The notes under the pieces were generated by a model that saw only the letters and a list, made by a program, of their open reading frames with translations, was not told the origin of the DNA and searched no databases. This document shows, piece after piece, positions 15,420 to 20,916 of a stretch of 20,916 nt of DNA. Source of the DNA: a bacterium (lineage in GTDB: Bacteria > Babelota > Babeliae > Babelales > Vermiphilaceae); NCBI GenBank assembly GCA_021827875.1, contig JAKAUA010000028.1, positions 1 through 20,916 on the forward strand, in the 5' to 3' direction. Position numbers and translations under genes: made by a program. Within the stretch, counting starts at the first letter, position 1. Each line of letters starts with the position of its first letter.

Positions 15420-16244
15420 TTACTTTTCAGGATCGTATTGTTTTGGTAATGTACCATTAGCCTTTTCGTACAATATCGTTTTAAATACGGTAAATATAGT
15501 GTAACTGAAGATGCTTGTTATTGCAGTAAACAATGTTACGTGAAGTTTAAATTGTGGCATACCAGTAAATGCTGGAATCAACAGTGAAGTCATTGCTACT
15601 ATGCCTGTCCATAACATTAAAAAAACGATCACAGCAAAGAAAGTTTTCAATATCATGCGAAAGCTTTTCTTTAGTGCCTCAAAGAATCTGGTATTACTCA
15701 AAGTAATAGTTATAAAAAAATAAAAAGTAATAGTTTCAAATACAAGATAAACAATGGCTGGAAATAGTATGGGAAGAATAATTTGTAATGATCTTATACT
15801 AAAGTTTGAATACAAAATAGAATACATCGCAAGGTAAATAAAAAATAATTTCAAAAATCCATACCCAATAATGTTACCAAGTTTTGAAAACCCTTTTTTG
15901 ATACTGTGTATCATGGTTTCCGTATGGTTATGTAGTATGTGCGATGTGTAATCAGTTATGCCAATGATAAGTACATAAAAAAAGATAAAAGAAATAAGAT
16001 TAAATAAGAGGCCAAGAAGAAATAACGTATTAAAAGATGACGAGATACCAGCCTTGTAATCTCCTGTCATAGTAATGCCTTCATTCAAAGGTTGAATGTC
16101 AAGATTGGGCGAAGGAAACAAGAAATAGTTGAGTAGGTGATGCGCCACAAAATAAGCGCCGATATATAAATACAGTTGTACATGTTTAAAGGTAAGAATA
16201 ATGCTTTGAAAGAAAAGTTTAAATCCTGTTTTTACTTGATTCAT
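15420..16244 (-). CDS. Multi-pass membrane protein, tandem copy 1
   Basis: 274 residues from ATG 16244, with AAGGGA upstream. About six hydrophobic helices, near 18-40, 70-97, 128-150, 152-178, 198-225 and 238-262. No catalytic motif or named family. The C-terminus (TILYEKANGTLPKQYDPEK) and the loop LNEGITMTGDYKAGISSS are the same in the neighbouring copy, whereas the middle differs. It is 19 bases downstream of that copy. Possibly a transporter-like or envelope integral protein; I cannot assign one. Confidence 0.82.
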   Translation of the reverse strand: MNQVKTGFKLFFQSIILTFKHVQLYLYIGAYFVAHHLLNYFLFPSPNLDIQPLNEGITMTGDYKAGISSSFNTLFLLGLLFNLISFIFFYVLIIGITDYTSHILHNHTETMIHSIKKGFSKLGNIIGYGFLKLFFIYLAMYSILYSNFSIRSLQIILPILFPAIVYLVFETITFYFFITITLSNTRFFEALKKSFRMILKTFFAVIVFLMLWTGIVAMTSLLIPAFTGMPQFKLHVTLFTAITSIFSYTIFTVFKTILYEKANGTLPKQYDPEK

Positions 16245-16263
16245 ATTATTCCCTTATTTGATT

Positions 16264-17130
16264 TTATTTTTCAGGATCGTACTGTTTTGGTAATGTGCCA
16301 TTGGCCTTTTCGTACAATATTGTTTTAAATACGGTAAATATCGTGTAACTAAAGATACTTGCGATTGCTGTTGCTACCGATGTACCGAACATTACTTTGA
16401 CAGGCATGTTTATAGATACTGGAATAAAGAGTGCAACAAGTGCTGTCAAAATACTCCATAATATTAAAAAAGTAATAATAGCAAAAAATGTTTTGAGTAC
16501 TAAGCGCCAGCTTTTGTGTAATGCATCAAAAAAGCTAATTTCGCTTAGGGTAATAGCCGGAAAGAAGTAAAAAGTAATGGCTTCATATATAAAATAAATG
16601 ATGGCGAATGGTGCAATTCCTACCATTATTTTTATAAGGGTCGGGATTGTCATATTATTTGCAAAATTAACAACTCCTGGCACTAGGGCATATATTGCAA
16701 ACGCTATAATGAGGCTTAAAAGACTAAAAGCAAGCTTTAAAATACCATAACCGAATATAGAACCAAGGTGAGATAATCCTTTTTTAACACTATGCATAAT
16801 AGTTTCTGATTGTTTATGCAAAAGGTGAGATGTGTAATCGGTGATACCAATAATAAGCACATAGAAAAAGATAAAAGAGACAATATTAAATAAGATGCCA
16901 AGAAGAAATAACGTATTAAAAGATGATGATATACCTGCTTTGTAATCTCCTGTCATAGTAATGCCTTCATTCAAAGATTGAATATCAAGGTTGAGTGATG
17001 GAAATAGTAGATAATTAATTGTGTGGTGTATTACAAAATAAGCGCCAATGTATAAATACAGTTGCGCATGTTTAAAAGTAAAGATAATGCTTTGGAAAAA
17101 GAGTTTAAACCCTGTTTTTATTTGATGCAT
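16264..17130 (-). CDS. Multi-pass membrane protein, tandem copy 2
   Basis: 288 residues from ATG 17130, with AAGGA seven bases upstream. About six membrane helices. Almost identical to the neighbouring 274-residue protein over residues 1-120 and over the last 28 residues, but the middle (about 130-185) diverges and is 14 residues longer here. The duplicated pair is read in one direction with a 19-base gap. I know no family for it. It follows the Dps terminator and is probably transcribed from its own promoter in the 17131-17212 gap. Confidence 0.82.
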   Translation of the reverse strand: MHQIKTGFKLFFQSIIFTFKHAQLYLYIGAYFVIHHTINYLLFPSLNLDIQSLNEGITMTGDYKAGISSSFNTLFLLGILFNIVSFIFFYVLIIGITDYTSHLLHKQSETIMHSVKKGLSHLGSIFGYGILKLAFSLLSLIIAFAIYALVPGVVNFANNMTIPTLIKIMVGIAPFAIIYFIYEAITFYFFPAITLSEISFFDALHKSWRLVLKTFFAIITFLILWSILTALVALFIPVSINMPVKVMFGTSVATAIASIFSYTIFTVFKTILYEKANGTLPKQYDPEK

Positions 17131-17212
17131 ACTATGTCCTTTCTATGCCTCGTTTATATTTAATGTAAATTGTAATATATTGCTCGATCGAAAAGCAAGA
17201 ATGACAAAAAAG

Positions 17213-17256
17213 AAAAAAGCGCCGGAAAAATTTTTATCTTTTTCCAACGCTTTTTT
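17213..17256 (-). terminator. Intrinsic terminator of the Dps gene
   Basis: On the minus strand an AAAAAAGCG/CGCTTTTTT outer stem and a GGAAAAA/TTTTTCC inner stem (separated by a 2-base mismatch) close an 8-base loop, about 18 bases past the Dps stop. The outer A/T run provides the T tract. The GC part of the stem is short. Confidence 0.65.
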
Positions 17257-17274
17257 CAAAAACTGGTGATTTTT

Positions 17275-17961
17275 TTATTTCTGTTCAAAACTTGCGCGCA
17301 ACATCCATGCTATTTTCTCATGTTTGTTAATCATTTCTGTCAAAAAGTTATTGGTGCCAATATCTTCATATTCAAGACATTTCTCAGCATCCATACGCAT
17401 AGAACGAATAATTGCCTCATGATCTGATAATAAATTTTTGAGCATTTCTTTGGTTGTTGGTAAAACACCGGCTTCTTCTTTTAATTGGCTGTGTTTAATA
17501 AATTCTTGCGCGGTGCCAAATGCGACAACGCCAAGTGCACGCGCGCGTTCTGCAACATCATCTGAGAAGGTGAGTTGCTTTTCATACAGATCTTTAAAAA
17601 ATTCATGCATGGTGTTGAAATAAAGATCGCGCACATTCCAATGATAGTTGAGAGACTTTATGTAAAGTACAAATTCATCAGCAAGCAGTCTGTTAAGAAG
17701 TGCACCTACTTGTTCACGATTTGGTAGATCGGAACCAATGTTGGGTTCAATAGCAGCTTTATTTGAAGCCATGGGTTTTTCCTTATTATTAAGAGTTAAT
17801 TCCTGTGAATTTTTGCCTAAGTCTATCTTAGGCGGCAACGGTTGATCAACTTTTTCTTGGGGTGCGGATTGGCGCGGGTTCATTTCTTCAGTATTCAGAC
17901 AGAGCAGTGTAGTAATGGCAAATGTGCAGAGTAGTGCACATGATGAAAGTATTTTTTTCAT
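17275..17961 (-). CDS. dps: Dps-like ferritin with N-terminal export extension
   Basis: 228 residues from ATG 17961, with GAGGGA upstream. The C-terminal 165 residues are a standard Dps: NYHW with His107, TMHEFF with His119, SDDVAERARALG with Asp134 and Glu138. Dps dodecamers oxidise and store iron and protect DNA. Unlike cytosolic Dps, this one begins with a signal peptide (MKKILSSCALLCTFAITTLL) and a Pro/Gln-rich linker to residue 63. Lys123 occupies the place where Dps normally has an acidic ferroxidase ligand (Asp/Glu four after His119). An internal ATG at 17772 (Met64) with its own AAGGA would make the usual cytosolic protein. It lies between the repeat-flanked terminator at 17213 and the 18074 gene. 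Confidence 0.9.
   Translation of the reverse strand: MKKILSSCALLCTFAITTLLCLNTEEMNPRQSAPQEKVDQPLPPKIDLGKNSQELTLNNKEKPMASNKAAIEPNIGSDLPNREQVGALLNRLLADEFVLYIKSLNYHWNVRDLYFNTMHEFFKDLYEKQLTFSDDVAERARALGVVAFGTAQEFIKHSQLKEEAGVLPTTKEMLKNLLSDHEAIIRSMRMDAEKCLEYEDIGTNNFLTEMINKHEKIAWMLRASFEQK
17772..17784 (-). promoter_or_regulatory. Internal ribosome site and start for a cytosolic Dps
   Basis: AAGGA (17780-17784) is seven bases before an in-frame ATG (17770-17772, Met64). Translation from here gives a 165-residue protein, the usual length of Dps. The same gene from 17961 gives an exported form. It is read from sequence only. Confidence 0.5.
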
Positions 17962-17991
17962 AACAATTCCCTCTATTTTATTAAAAATATA

Positions 17992-18010
17992 CTGAGTAAA
18001 ATCTACTCAG
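17992..18010 (-). promoter_or_regulatory. Palindrome upstream of dps
   Basis: CTGAGTA (17992-17998) and TACTCAG (18004-18010) form a perfect 7-bp inverted repeat with a 5-base gap, about 31 bases before the dps ATG and next to a TATATT -10-like box (17986-17991). It may be a repressor or redox/iron operator, or the AT-rich terminator of the gene at 18074. Uncertain. Confidence 0.4.
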
Positions 18011-18073
18011 AGAGGTTGCTGTAATGCAAGAAAATCTACTTATTGCTTGTTAATATCGTGATAGCAAAGAAGA

Positions 18074-18328
18074 TTACCAGCCTAATTTCGGGTCAATTAT
18101 TTTTTGAGAACAAGTATCGCACTCATCTTTGGCACAAGTCTTAATTTCTTCAGATTTTTCAAGATCTATAACTAAAGATATTGTTGACTCATCTGCAATA
18201 ATAATAGGTGTACGTTTAGTGGCACGTTGCCTTGCAAGTAGTGCGGTAATAGATTGCTGCTCTTCAGATGCGTGAGCGACAAAAATAGTGATACTAGAAA
18301 GTAAAATGAGAAATAATGGTATATGCAT
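18074..18328 (-). CDS. Small exported protein with three cysteines
   Basis: 84 residues from ATG 18328 with a weak GAG ribosome site. Signal peptide MHIPLFLILLSSITIFVAHA, cleavage near 20. The mature 64 residues contain C65, C70 and C73 (CAKDECDTC) near the C-terminus, which could bind a metal or form disulfides. No known family. It precedes dps in the same direction, with the palindrome at 17992-18010 between them. Confidence 0.65.
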   Translation of the reverse strand: MHIPLFLILLSSITIFVAHASEEQQSITALLARQRATKRTPIIIADESTISLVIDLEKSEEIKTCAKDECDTCSQKIIDPKLGW

Positions 18329-18431
18329 GATATCTCGAGAAAATAAAAAATAAGTAATCAGAGAGTTTTGTGATTATAGATATATTTTAATAGGGTGGTT
18401 TGAGAAGTAAAGATTGGGCTTGTCAGCAGGG

Positions 18432-18527
18432 CAACCTTCGTTTAATCAATGGGAATTCCATATTGGCGTAGACTGGCCGCGCCAACCGTAGTTTGCCGAG
18501 CTGGAAGGCCCGGATAAACGAAGGTTG
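18432..18527. repeat. 96-bp MITE-like unit with terminal inverted repeats
   Basis: CAACCTTCGTTTA (18432-18444) and its exact reverse complement TAAACGAAGGTTG (18515-18527) bound a 96-bp GC-rich unit, starting CA and ending TG. The right end overlaps the CCA tail of the tRNA-Ser(UGA) gene. It contains the hairpin at 18482-18528 and also GCGTAGACTGGC (18466-18477), identical to the right end of the hairpin at 19131. It is not coding and has no transposase gene nearby; it may be moved in trans. Confidence 0.7.
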
Positions 18528-18528
18528 G
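18482..18528. repeat. tRNA-linked hairpin repeat, copy 1
   Basis: 47 bases: CCAACC (18482-18487) pairs with GGTTGG (18523-18528), with inner stems GTTT/AAAC and CCGAGC/GCCCGG (one A-C mismatch). On the minus strand the first three stem bases are the CCA end of tRNA-Ser(UGA). No T tract follows, so this is not an ordinary terminator. Confidence 0.8.
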
Positions 18529-18617
18529 AGGAGAGAGGGGGATTCGAACCCCCGATACCGCTCTCACGGTATAACGGTTTTCAAGACCGCCGCAATCAAC
18601 CGCTCTGCCATCTCTCC
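18526..18617 (-). tRNA. tRNA-Ser (anticodon UGA)
   Basis: The minus strand begins GGAGAGATGG and ends in TCTCTCC, T, then CCA. The anticodon stem-loop GCGGT-CTTGAAA-ACCGT gives anticodon TGA, read as UGA for Ser (UCA codons). A long variable arm (TATACCGTGAGAGCGGTA) is typical of tRNA-Ser. The T arm is GGGGG-TTCGAAT-CCCCC. CCA is encoded at 18526-18528 and belongs to the adjoining hairpin repeat. The discriminator base is T. Confidence 0.95.
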
Positions 18618-18730
18618 AATCTTTTATATGTCAAAAAATATTAGGCTCATTTAAAAAATGGCCCCGCTAATCCGTCTTCGCTCTTTGAGCTGCGCCGGAC
18701 ATTGTCGTAGCCCTTGCGAAGTTGGCTGCG

Positions 18731-18777
18731 CCATGCGTAGTTTGCCGAGTCTGAAGACCCGGATAAACGAAGCATGG
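18731..18777. repeat. tRNA-linked hairpin repeat, copy 2
   Basis: Also exactly 47 bases, with 34 of 47 identical or structure-equivalent to copy 1. The outer stem is CCATGC/GCATGG, different from copy 1 CCAACC/GGTTGG but equally paired. The inner stem CCGAGTCT/AGACCCGG has one A-C mismatch. The right arm provides CCA of tRNA-Arg(ACG) on the minus strand. Confidence 0.8.
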
Positions 18778-18851
18778 TGCGCCTATCAGGAGTCGAACCT
18801 GAAACCTTCAGATCCGTAGTCTGACGCTCTATCCAATTGAGCTATAGGCGC
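18775..18851 (-). tRNA. tRNA-Arg (anticodon ACG)
   Basis: The minus strand begins GCGCCTATAGCTCAATTGG and ends TAGGCGC-A-CCA. The anticodon arm CAGAC-TACGGAT-CTG contains anticodon ACG for Arg CGN codons (A34 is normally deaminated to inosine). The T arm reads CAGGTTCGACTCCTG. CCA at 18775-18777 lies in the hairpin repeat on its 3' side. Confidence 0.95.
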
Positions 18852-19130
18852 ATATATTTCAATTTCAATGAATTTTTGTGTTAAATAGTGTGCACTAATT
18901 TTGCTTTTTATACAAGCATGACATTATTGAATATTACGCATAATAAGCTGATTTTTTGCTTAATAGGCATACTGATAATGATTTTTACTGATCCAGTCCA
19001 GGCTTCGTTCTTACTTCGAAGTAAAACCTCAGGAAGTGTTAAACTACGTCCCTCGTCGCCTAAAGGCTATGCCGGACGCAGCCGGACAGTCTACGCTACT
19101 GTGGTATCAAATTTTCCTACAGTGGCGCTA
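18852..19130. other. Intergenic repeat block, no convincing gene
   Basis: 279 bases between tRNA-Arg and the third hairpin. The first part is AT-rich and could begin a short plus-strand frame with a signal-like start (MTLLNITHNKL at 18918), but it runs into repeat sequence and then antisense tRNA-Ser, so I do not call a gene. From about 19047 the DNA is GC-rich with a short GCC-TAAA-GGC hairpin and two GCCGGAC copies at 19071 and 19081 (a third at 18694), of the same style as the repeats near the other tRNAs. CAGTCTACGCT (19087-19097) is the left arm of a 98-bp inverted-repeat unit ending at 19184. Confidence 0.55.
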
Positions 19131-19184
19131 GCCAGGCGTAGCTTGCCAAGCAGCGCGGAGCGCAGCATGGATAAGCGTAGACTG
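19087..19184. repeat. 98-bp MITE-like unit with terminal inverted repeats
   Basis: CAGTCTACGCT (19087-19097) and AGCGTAGACTG (19174-19184) are perfect 11-bp inverted repeats bounding a 98-bp unit. Like the one at 18432-18527 it starts CA, ends TG, and its right end is in the CCA of a tRNA, here Ser(GCU). It contains the third hairpin. Confidence 0.6.
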
Positions 19185-19186
19185 GC
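19131..19186. repeat. tRNA-linked hairpin repeat, copy 3
   Basis: 56 bases with outer GCCAG/CTGGC, then GCTT/AAGC, then CCA/TGG and a GCGC-GGA-GCGC tip. The primary sequence differs from copies 1 and 2 but the stem order is the same, and CTT/AAG replaces TTT/AAA and CCA/TGG replaces CCG/CGG, keeping pairs. The right arm includes the CCA of tRNA-Ser(GCU). Confidence 0.75.
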
Positions 19187-19275
19187 GGAGAGAGAGGGAT
19201 TCGAACCCTCGCGCCCGGAATTACCCAGACTCTTGCTTAGCAGGCAAGCGCTTTAAGCCACTCAGCCATCTCTCC
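19183..19275 (-). tRNA. tRNA-Ser (anticodon GCU)
   Basis: The minus strand begins GGAGAGATGGCTGAGTGG and ends TCTCTCC-G-CCA. The anticodon arm CTTGC-CTGCTAA-GCAAG gives GCT (reads AGC/AGU). The variable arm AGTCTGGGTAATTCCGGGC is long, as expected for Ser. The T arm is GAGGG-TTCGAAT-CCCTC. CCA at 19183-19185 is shared with the repeat. Confidence 0.95.
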
Positions 19276-19365
19276 ATAAGCATTTCAATAAGCACAAAAG
19301 CAACTCATTAAGTGTAAAGTATACCGTATTTAATGCAATACTATTGTTTCAAAAATTTTAAGATA

Positions 19366-19395
19366 TTGTAGCCCATTTTTAAATGTATGTATACT
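19366..19395 (+). promoter_or_regulatory. Candidate promoter for the DUF167-gspF operon
   Basis: TTGTAG (19366-19371), 18 bases, TATACT (19390-19395). It lies about 50 bases before the ATG at 19444. The -10 box is close to consensus; the -35 is moderate. Confidence 0.45.
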
Positions 19396-19443
19396 TTATA
19401 GACACGTTTTTAATAATTTATACCGTCTAGGTGAGTGTTTTTA

Positions 19444-19734
19444 ATGATTGTTGAGATAAAAGTAGTGCCCAATGCGGGTAAAAATCTTTGGAAGCTTGAT
19501 AAAGCAGATCGGTTGACCTGCTATTTAAAGAGCGCGCCTGAGCGTGGGCTTGCCAATCACGAATTAATTGGTTTGTTGTCCAAGGCATTAAAAGTACCCA
19601 AATCTGACGTTCGTATTGTAACGGGTCAGACGGCACGACTTAAGCGGGTAGAAATTACAGGTATTACTCTTACCCATCCTGATTTGTTACGGGCATTGGG
19701 TATCGAGCCACAGCTTTCATTGTTTAAAGAATAG
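19444..19734 (+). CDS. YggU/DUF167 family protein (UPF0235)
   Basis: 96 residues from ATG 19444 with AGGTGA nine bases upstream. The frame could start at a GTG at 19435, but MIVEIKVVPNAGK is the family start. The fold is a small alpha/beta domain: KVVPNAGK at the beginning, the conserved LKSAPERGLANHELIGLLSKAL, then LKVPKSDVRIVTGQTARLKRVEI. The Ala-Asn block with AxxGxAN is the family signature. The biochemical function is unknown. It stands 21 bases before the secretion gene and probably shares its transcript. Often near type II secretion, pilus or pyrroline reductase genes in other bacteria. Confidence 0.9.
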   Translation: MIVEIKVVPNAGKNLWKLDKADRLTCYLKSAPERGLANHELIGLLSKALKVPKSDVRIVTGQTARLKRVEITGITLTHPDLLRALGIEPQLSLFKE

Positions 19735-19755
19735 AAGCAAAAAAGGGGAGAAAAA

Positions 19756-20916
19756 ATGCCGTATTATGCATGGCGTGGAGTAACTATAGTTGGAGATATG
19801 CGCAAGGGCAAGCTCTTTGCACGTTCTGTTGGTCATTTAGAACAACTATTGTTTGACCGTGATATTGCGCTATTACGGTCCAAACAACTTGCCGTACGAG
19901 CTGCGCATCGCATTTCACTTAACACACAAATATCATTTTTTGAATCATTAAAGCAGCTACTTTTCTCCGGCATGCGCTTGCCAGAGGCACTGCGCTTAGT
20001 GAGTGAACAGCAGCACACATCAACGGCGTTTCAAGCATCTTTGCATACCACTACGCATGATATCGAATTGGGCACTCCAATACATGAATCATTTGAAAAA
20101 CATACGCGCCTTTTTGATGGTGTTACCCTGGCTATGTTGCAAATTGGACAAGAATCAGGAGCTCTCAAGCGCGCACTAGAGCTTATTGTTACACGCTTGC
20201 AACGACTAGAATCATTTAATAAAAAAATGCGTTCAGCTCTTTTTGCACCTATGATTACTTTTATATTTTTTCTGGCGAGTACGATACTCATTTTCACCGT
20301 GATTATTCCTTCATTTTCATCATTTTTAACCTCTCGAGGTGGCCAATTGCCTACCCTCACGCGCGTATTGCTTGCTGTCAGTAGCGTTATGATCAGTAGG
20401 CAGATTCTTGTGATAGGTGCTGTTGTGGTTGGAATATTATTAACACTGCGTTTGCTAGGAAGCACCGCGAGAGGACGCAAGGTTAAAGATCAATTCATAC
20501 TTCGCATACCGGGCATGGCCAGCCATGCCCGCAATCAATGTTACGTGCATTTTTTTCAAACAATGGCACTGGTCATGCAACAGGGCGGTCATATTACCAT
20601 GGCATTATCACTAGGACGCGCATCACTACATAATAGTTGTATACAAGGTGAGCTGTTGCTTCTGGAGCAAGAAGTACTCAGTGGCACTATGCTTGCTAAG
20701 GCAATGCGTTCATACGATACCTTTGATCAAGAAAGCTGCGCATTGGTCTTATTAGGAGAAGAAACGGGGCGACTGAGTTCTTTGCTCACTCATGCCTCGG
20801 ACCATTATCAACAAAAAATAGAGAAGCAGTTTACGCTCGTCGCGCAGTTTGTGCAGCCGGTACTGCTCATTGTGCTGGGCCTTTTGGTGGGAATGTTAAT
20901 ATTTGCTATTTATATA
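19756..20916 (+). CDS. Type II secretion/type IV pilus inner-membrane protein GspF/PilC, 3' end outside window
   Basis: 387 codons to the edge with no stop; the family is about 400 residues, so about 10-20 are missing. ATG 19756 with GGGGAG upstream. It is a platform protein that couples the assembly ATPase to pseudopilin or pilin assembly. Two T2SSF domains of about 100 residues can be seen: domain 1 near 60-180 with LKQLLFSGMRLPEALRLV and LQIGQESGALKRALEL, domain 2 near 265-385 with FFQTMALVMQQGGHI and LGEETGRLSSLL. Membrane helices are near 164-190, 217-235 and 365-387. It is 21 bases after the DUF167 gene. Whether it serves secretion, pili or competence needs the genes beyond the window. 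Confidence 0.93.
   Translation, partial: MPYYAWRGVTIVGDMRKGKLFARSVGHLEQLLFDRDIALLRSKQLAVRAAHRISLNTQISFFESLKQLLFSGMRLPEALRLVSEQQHTSTAFQASLHTTTHDIELGTPIHESFEKHTRLFDGVTLAMLQIGQESGALKRALELIVTRLQRLESFNKKMRSALFAPMITFIFFLASTILIFTVIIPSFSSFLTSRGGQLPTLTRVLLAVSSVMISRQILVIGAVVVGILLTLRLLGSTARGRKVKDQFILRIPGMASHARNQCYVHFFQTMALVMQQGGHITMALSLGRASLHNSCIQGELLLLEQEVLSGTMLAKAMRSYDTFDQESCALVLLGEETGRLSSLLTHASDHYQQKIEKQFTLVAQFVQPVLLIVLGLLVGMLIFAIYI

Noticed and set aside
18482..19186. The three hairpins as tRNA rho-independent terminators
   Set aside because: No T tract follows any of them on the tRNA strand, and they begin inside the tRNA CCA, unlike usual terminators.
18482..19186. The three hairpins as a CRISPR array
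   Set aside because: The copies are separated by whole tRNAs at irregular distances, are not identical direct repeats, and no cas gene is seen.
18888..19256. Plus-strand 122-residue frame with a signal-like start (MTLLNITHNKL) that ends REGFEPSRPELP
   Set aside because: The second half is antisense tRNA-Ser and repeat sequence; REGFEPS is the usual artefact of reading a tRNA T arm backwards. The first half may be a gene remnant, but there is no support for a full gene.

Overview
The window comes from an AT-rich bacterium with short intergenic gaps, Shine-Dalgarno-led genes and an unusually large share of small proteins that begin with a cleavable signal peptide: about 15 of 25 protein genes, counting one pseudogene and one edge fragment. 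Together with a general secretion/pilus gene (GspF-like) and many lineage-specific secreted proteins, this suggests a reduced, host-associated bacterium. The style resembles protist-associated Dependentiae (TM6), but that placement is inference from gene content; no rRNA or marker set is present to prove it.

Layout. 1-4120 (minus strand) is a run of five secreted proteins of unknown function. One has a possible Cys-His-Asn protease core, and three consecutive ones are low-complexity Ser/Pro/Asp-rich proteins with 14-3-3-like phospho-motifs. 4161-6170 is groES-groEL with its terminator. 6421-7676 holds a VOC-family protein with a cysteine-rich tail and, divergently, ribulose-phosphate 3-epimerase behind a possible 12-codon leader. 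7715-10194 (minus) is a secreted-protein cluster with three tandem exported GNAT-like genes, one of them a frameshifted pseudogene. 10335-12660 is rpsA-ndk with a terminator. 12879-14388 (plus) carries two exported paralogues sharing an RGLGRA core. A bidirectional terminator separates them from a minus-strand set: an exported HAD class-B-like acid phosphatase, two duplicated multi-pass membrane proteins, a Dps-like ferritin with an export signal and a second internal start, and a small exported Cys-containing protein.

18329-19275 is a tRNA/repeat island. It has three minus-strand tRNAs (Ser-UGA, Arg-ACG, Ser-GCU), each with its encoded CCA lying inside the first stem of a GC-rich hairpin repeat. 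The three hairpins show compensatory base changes, and two of them sit at the right end of 96-98 bp units with terminal inverted repeats. This is the most novel-looking structure in the window. 19444-20916 (plus) is a YggU/DUF167 protein followed by a type II secretion/type IV pilus inner-membrane protein (GspF/PilC) that runs off the window.

How the genes fit together: housekeeping genes (chaperonin, S1, Ndk, Rpe) are interspersed with secreted-protein clusters. Exported Dps, exported acid phosphatase, exported acetyltransferase-like proteins and phospho-motif proteins are consistent with a periplasmic or host-facing secretome, with the GspF-like system a candidate export or pilus machine. 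Their host-directed roles are hypotheses.
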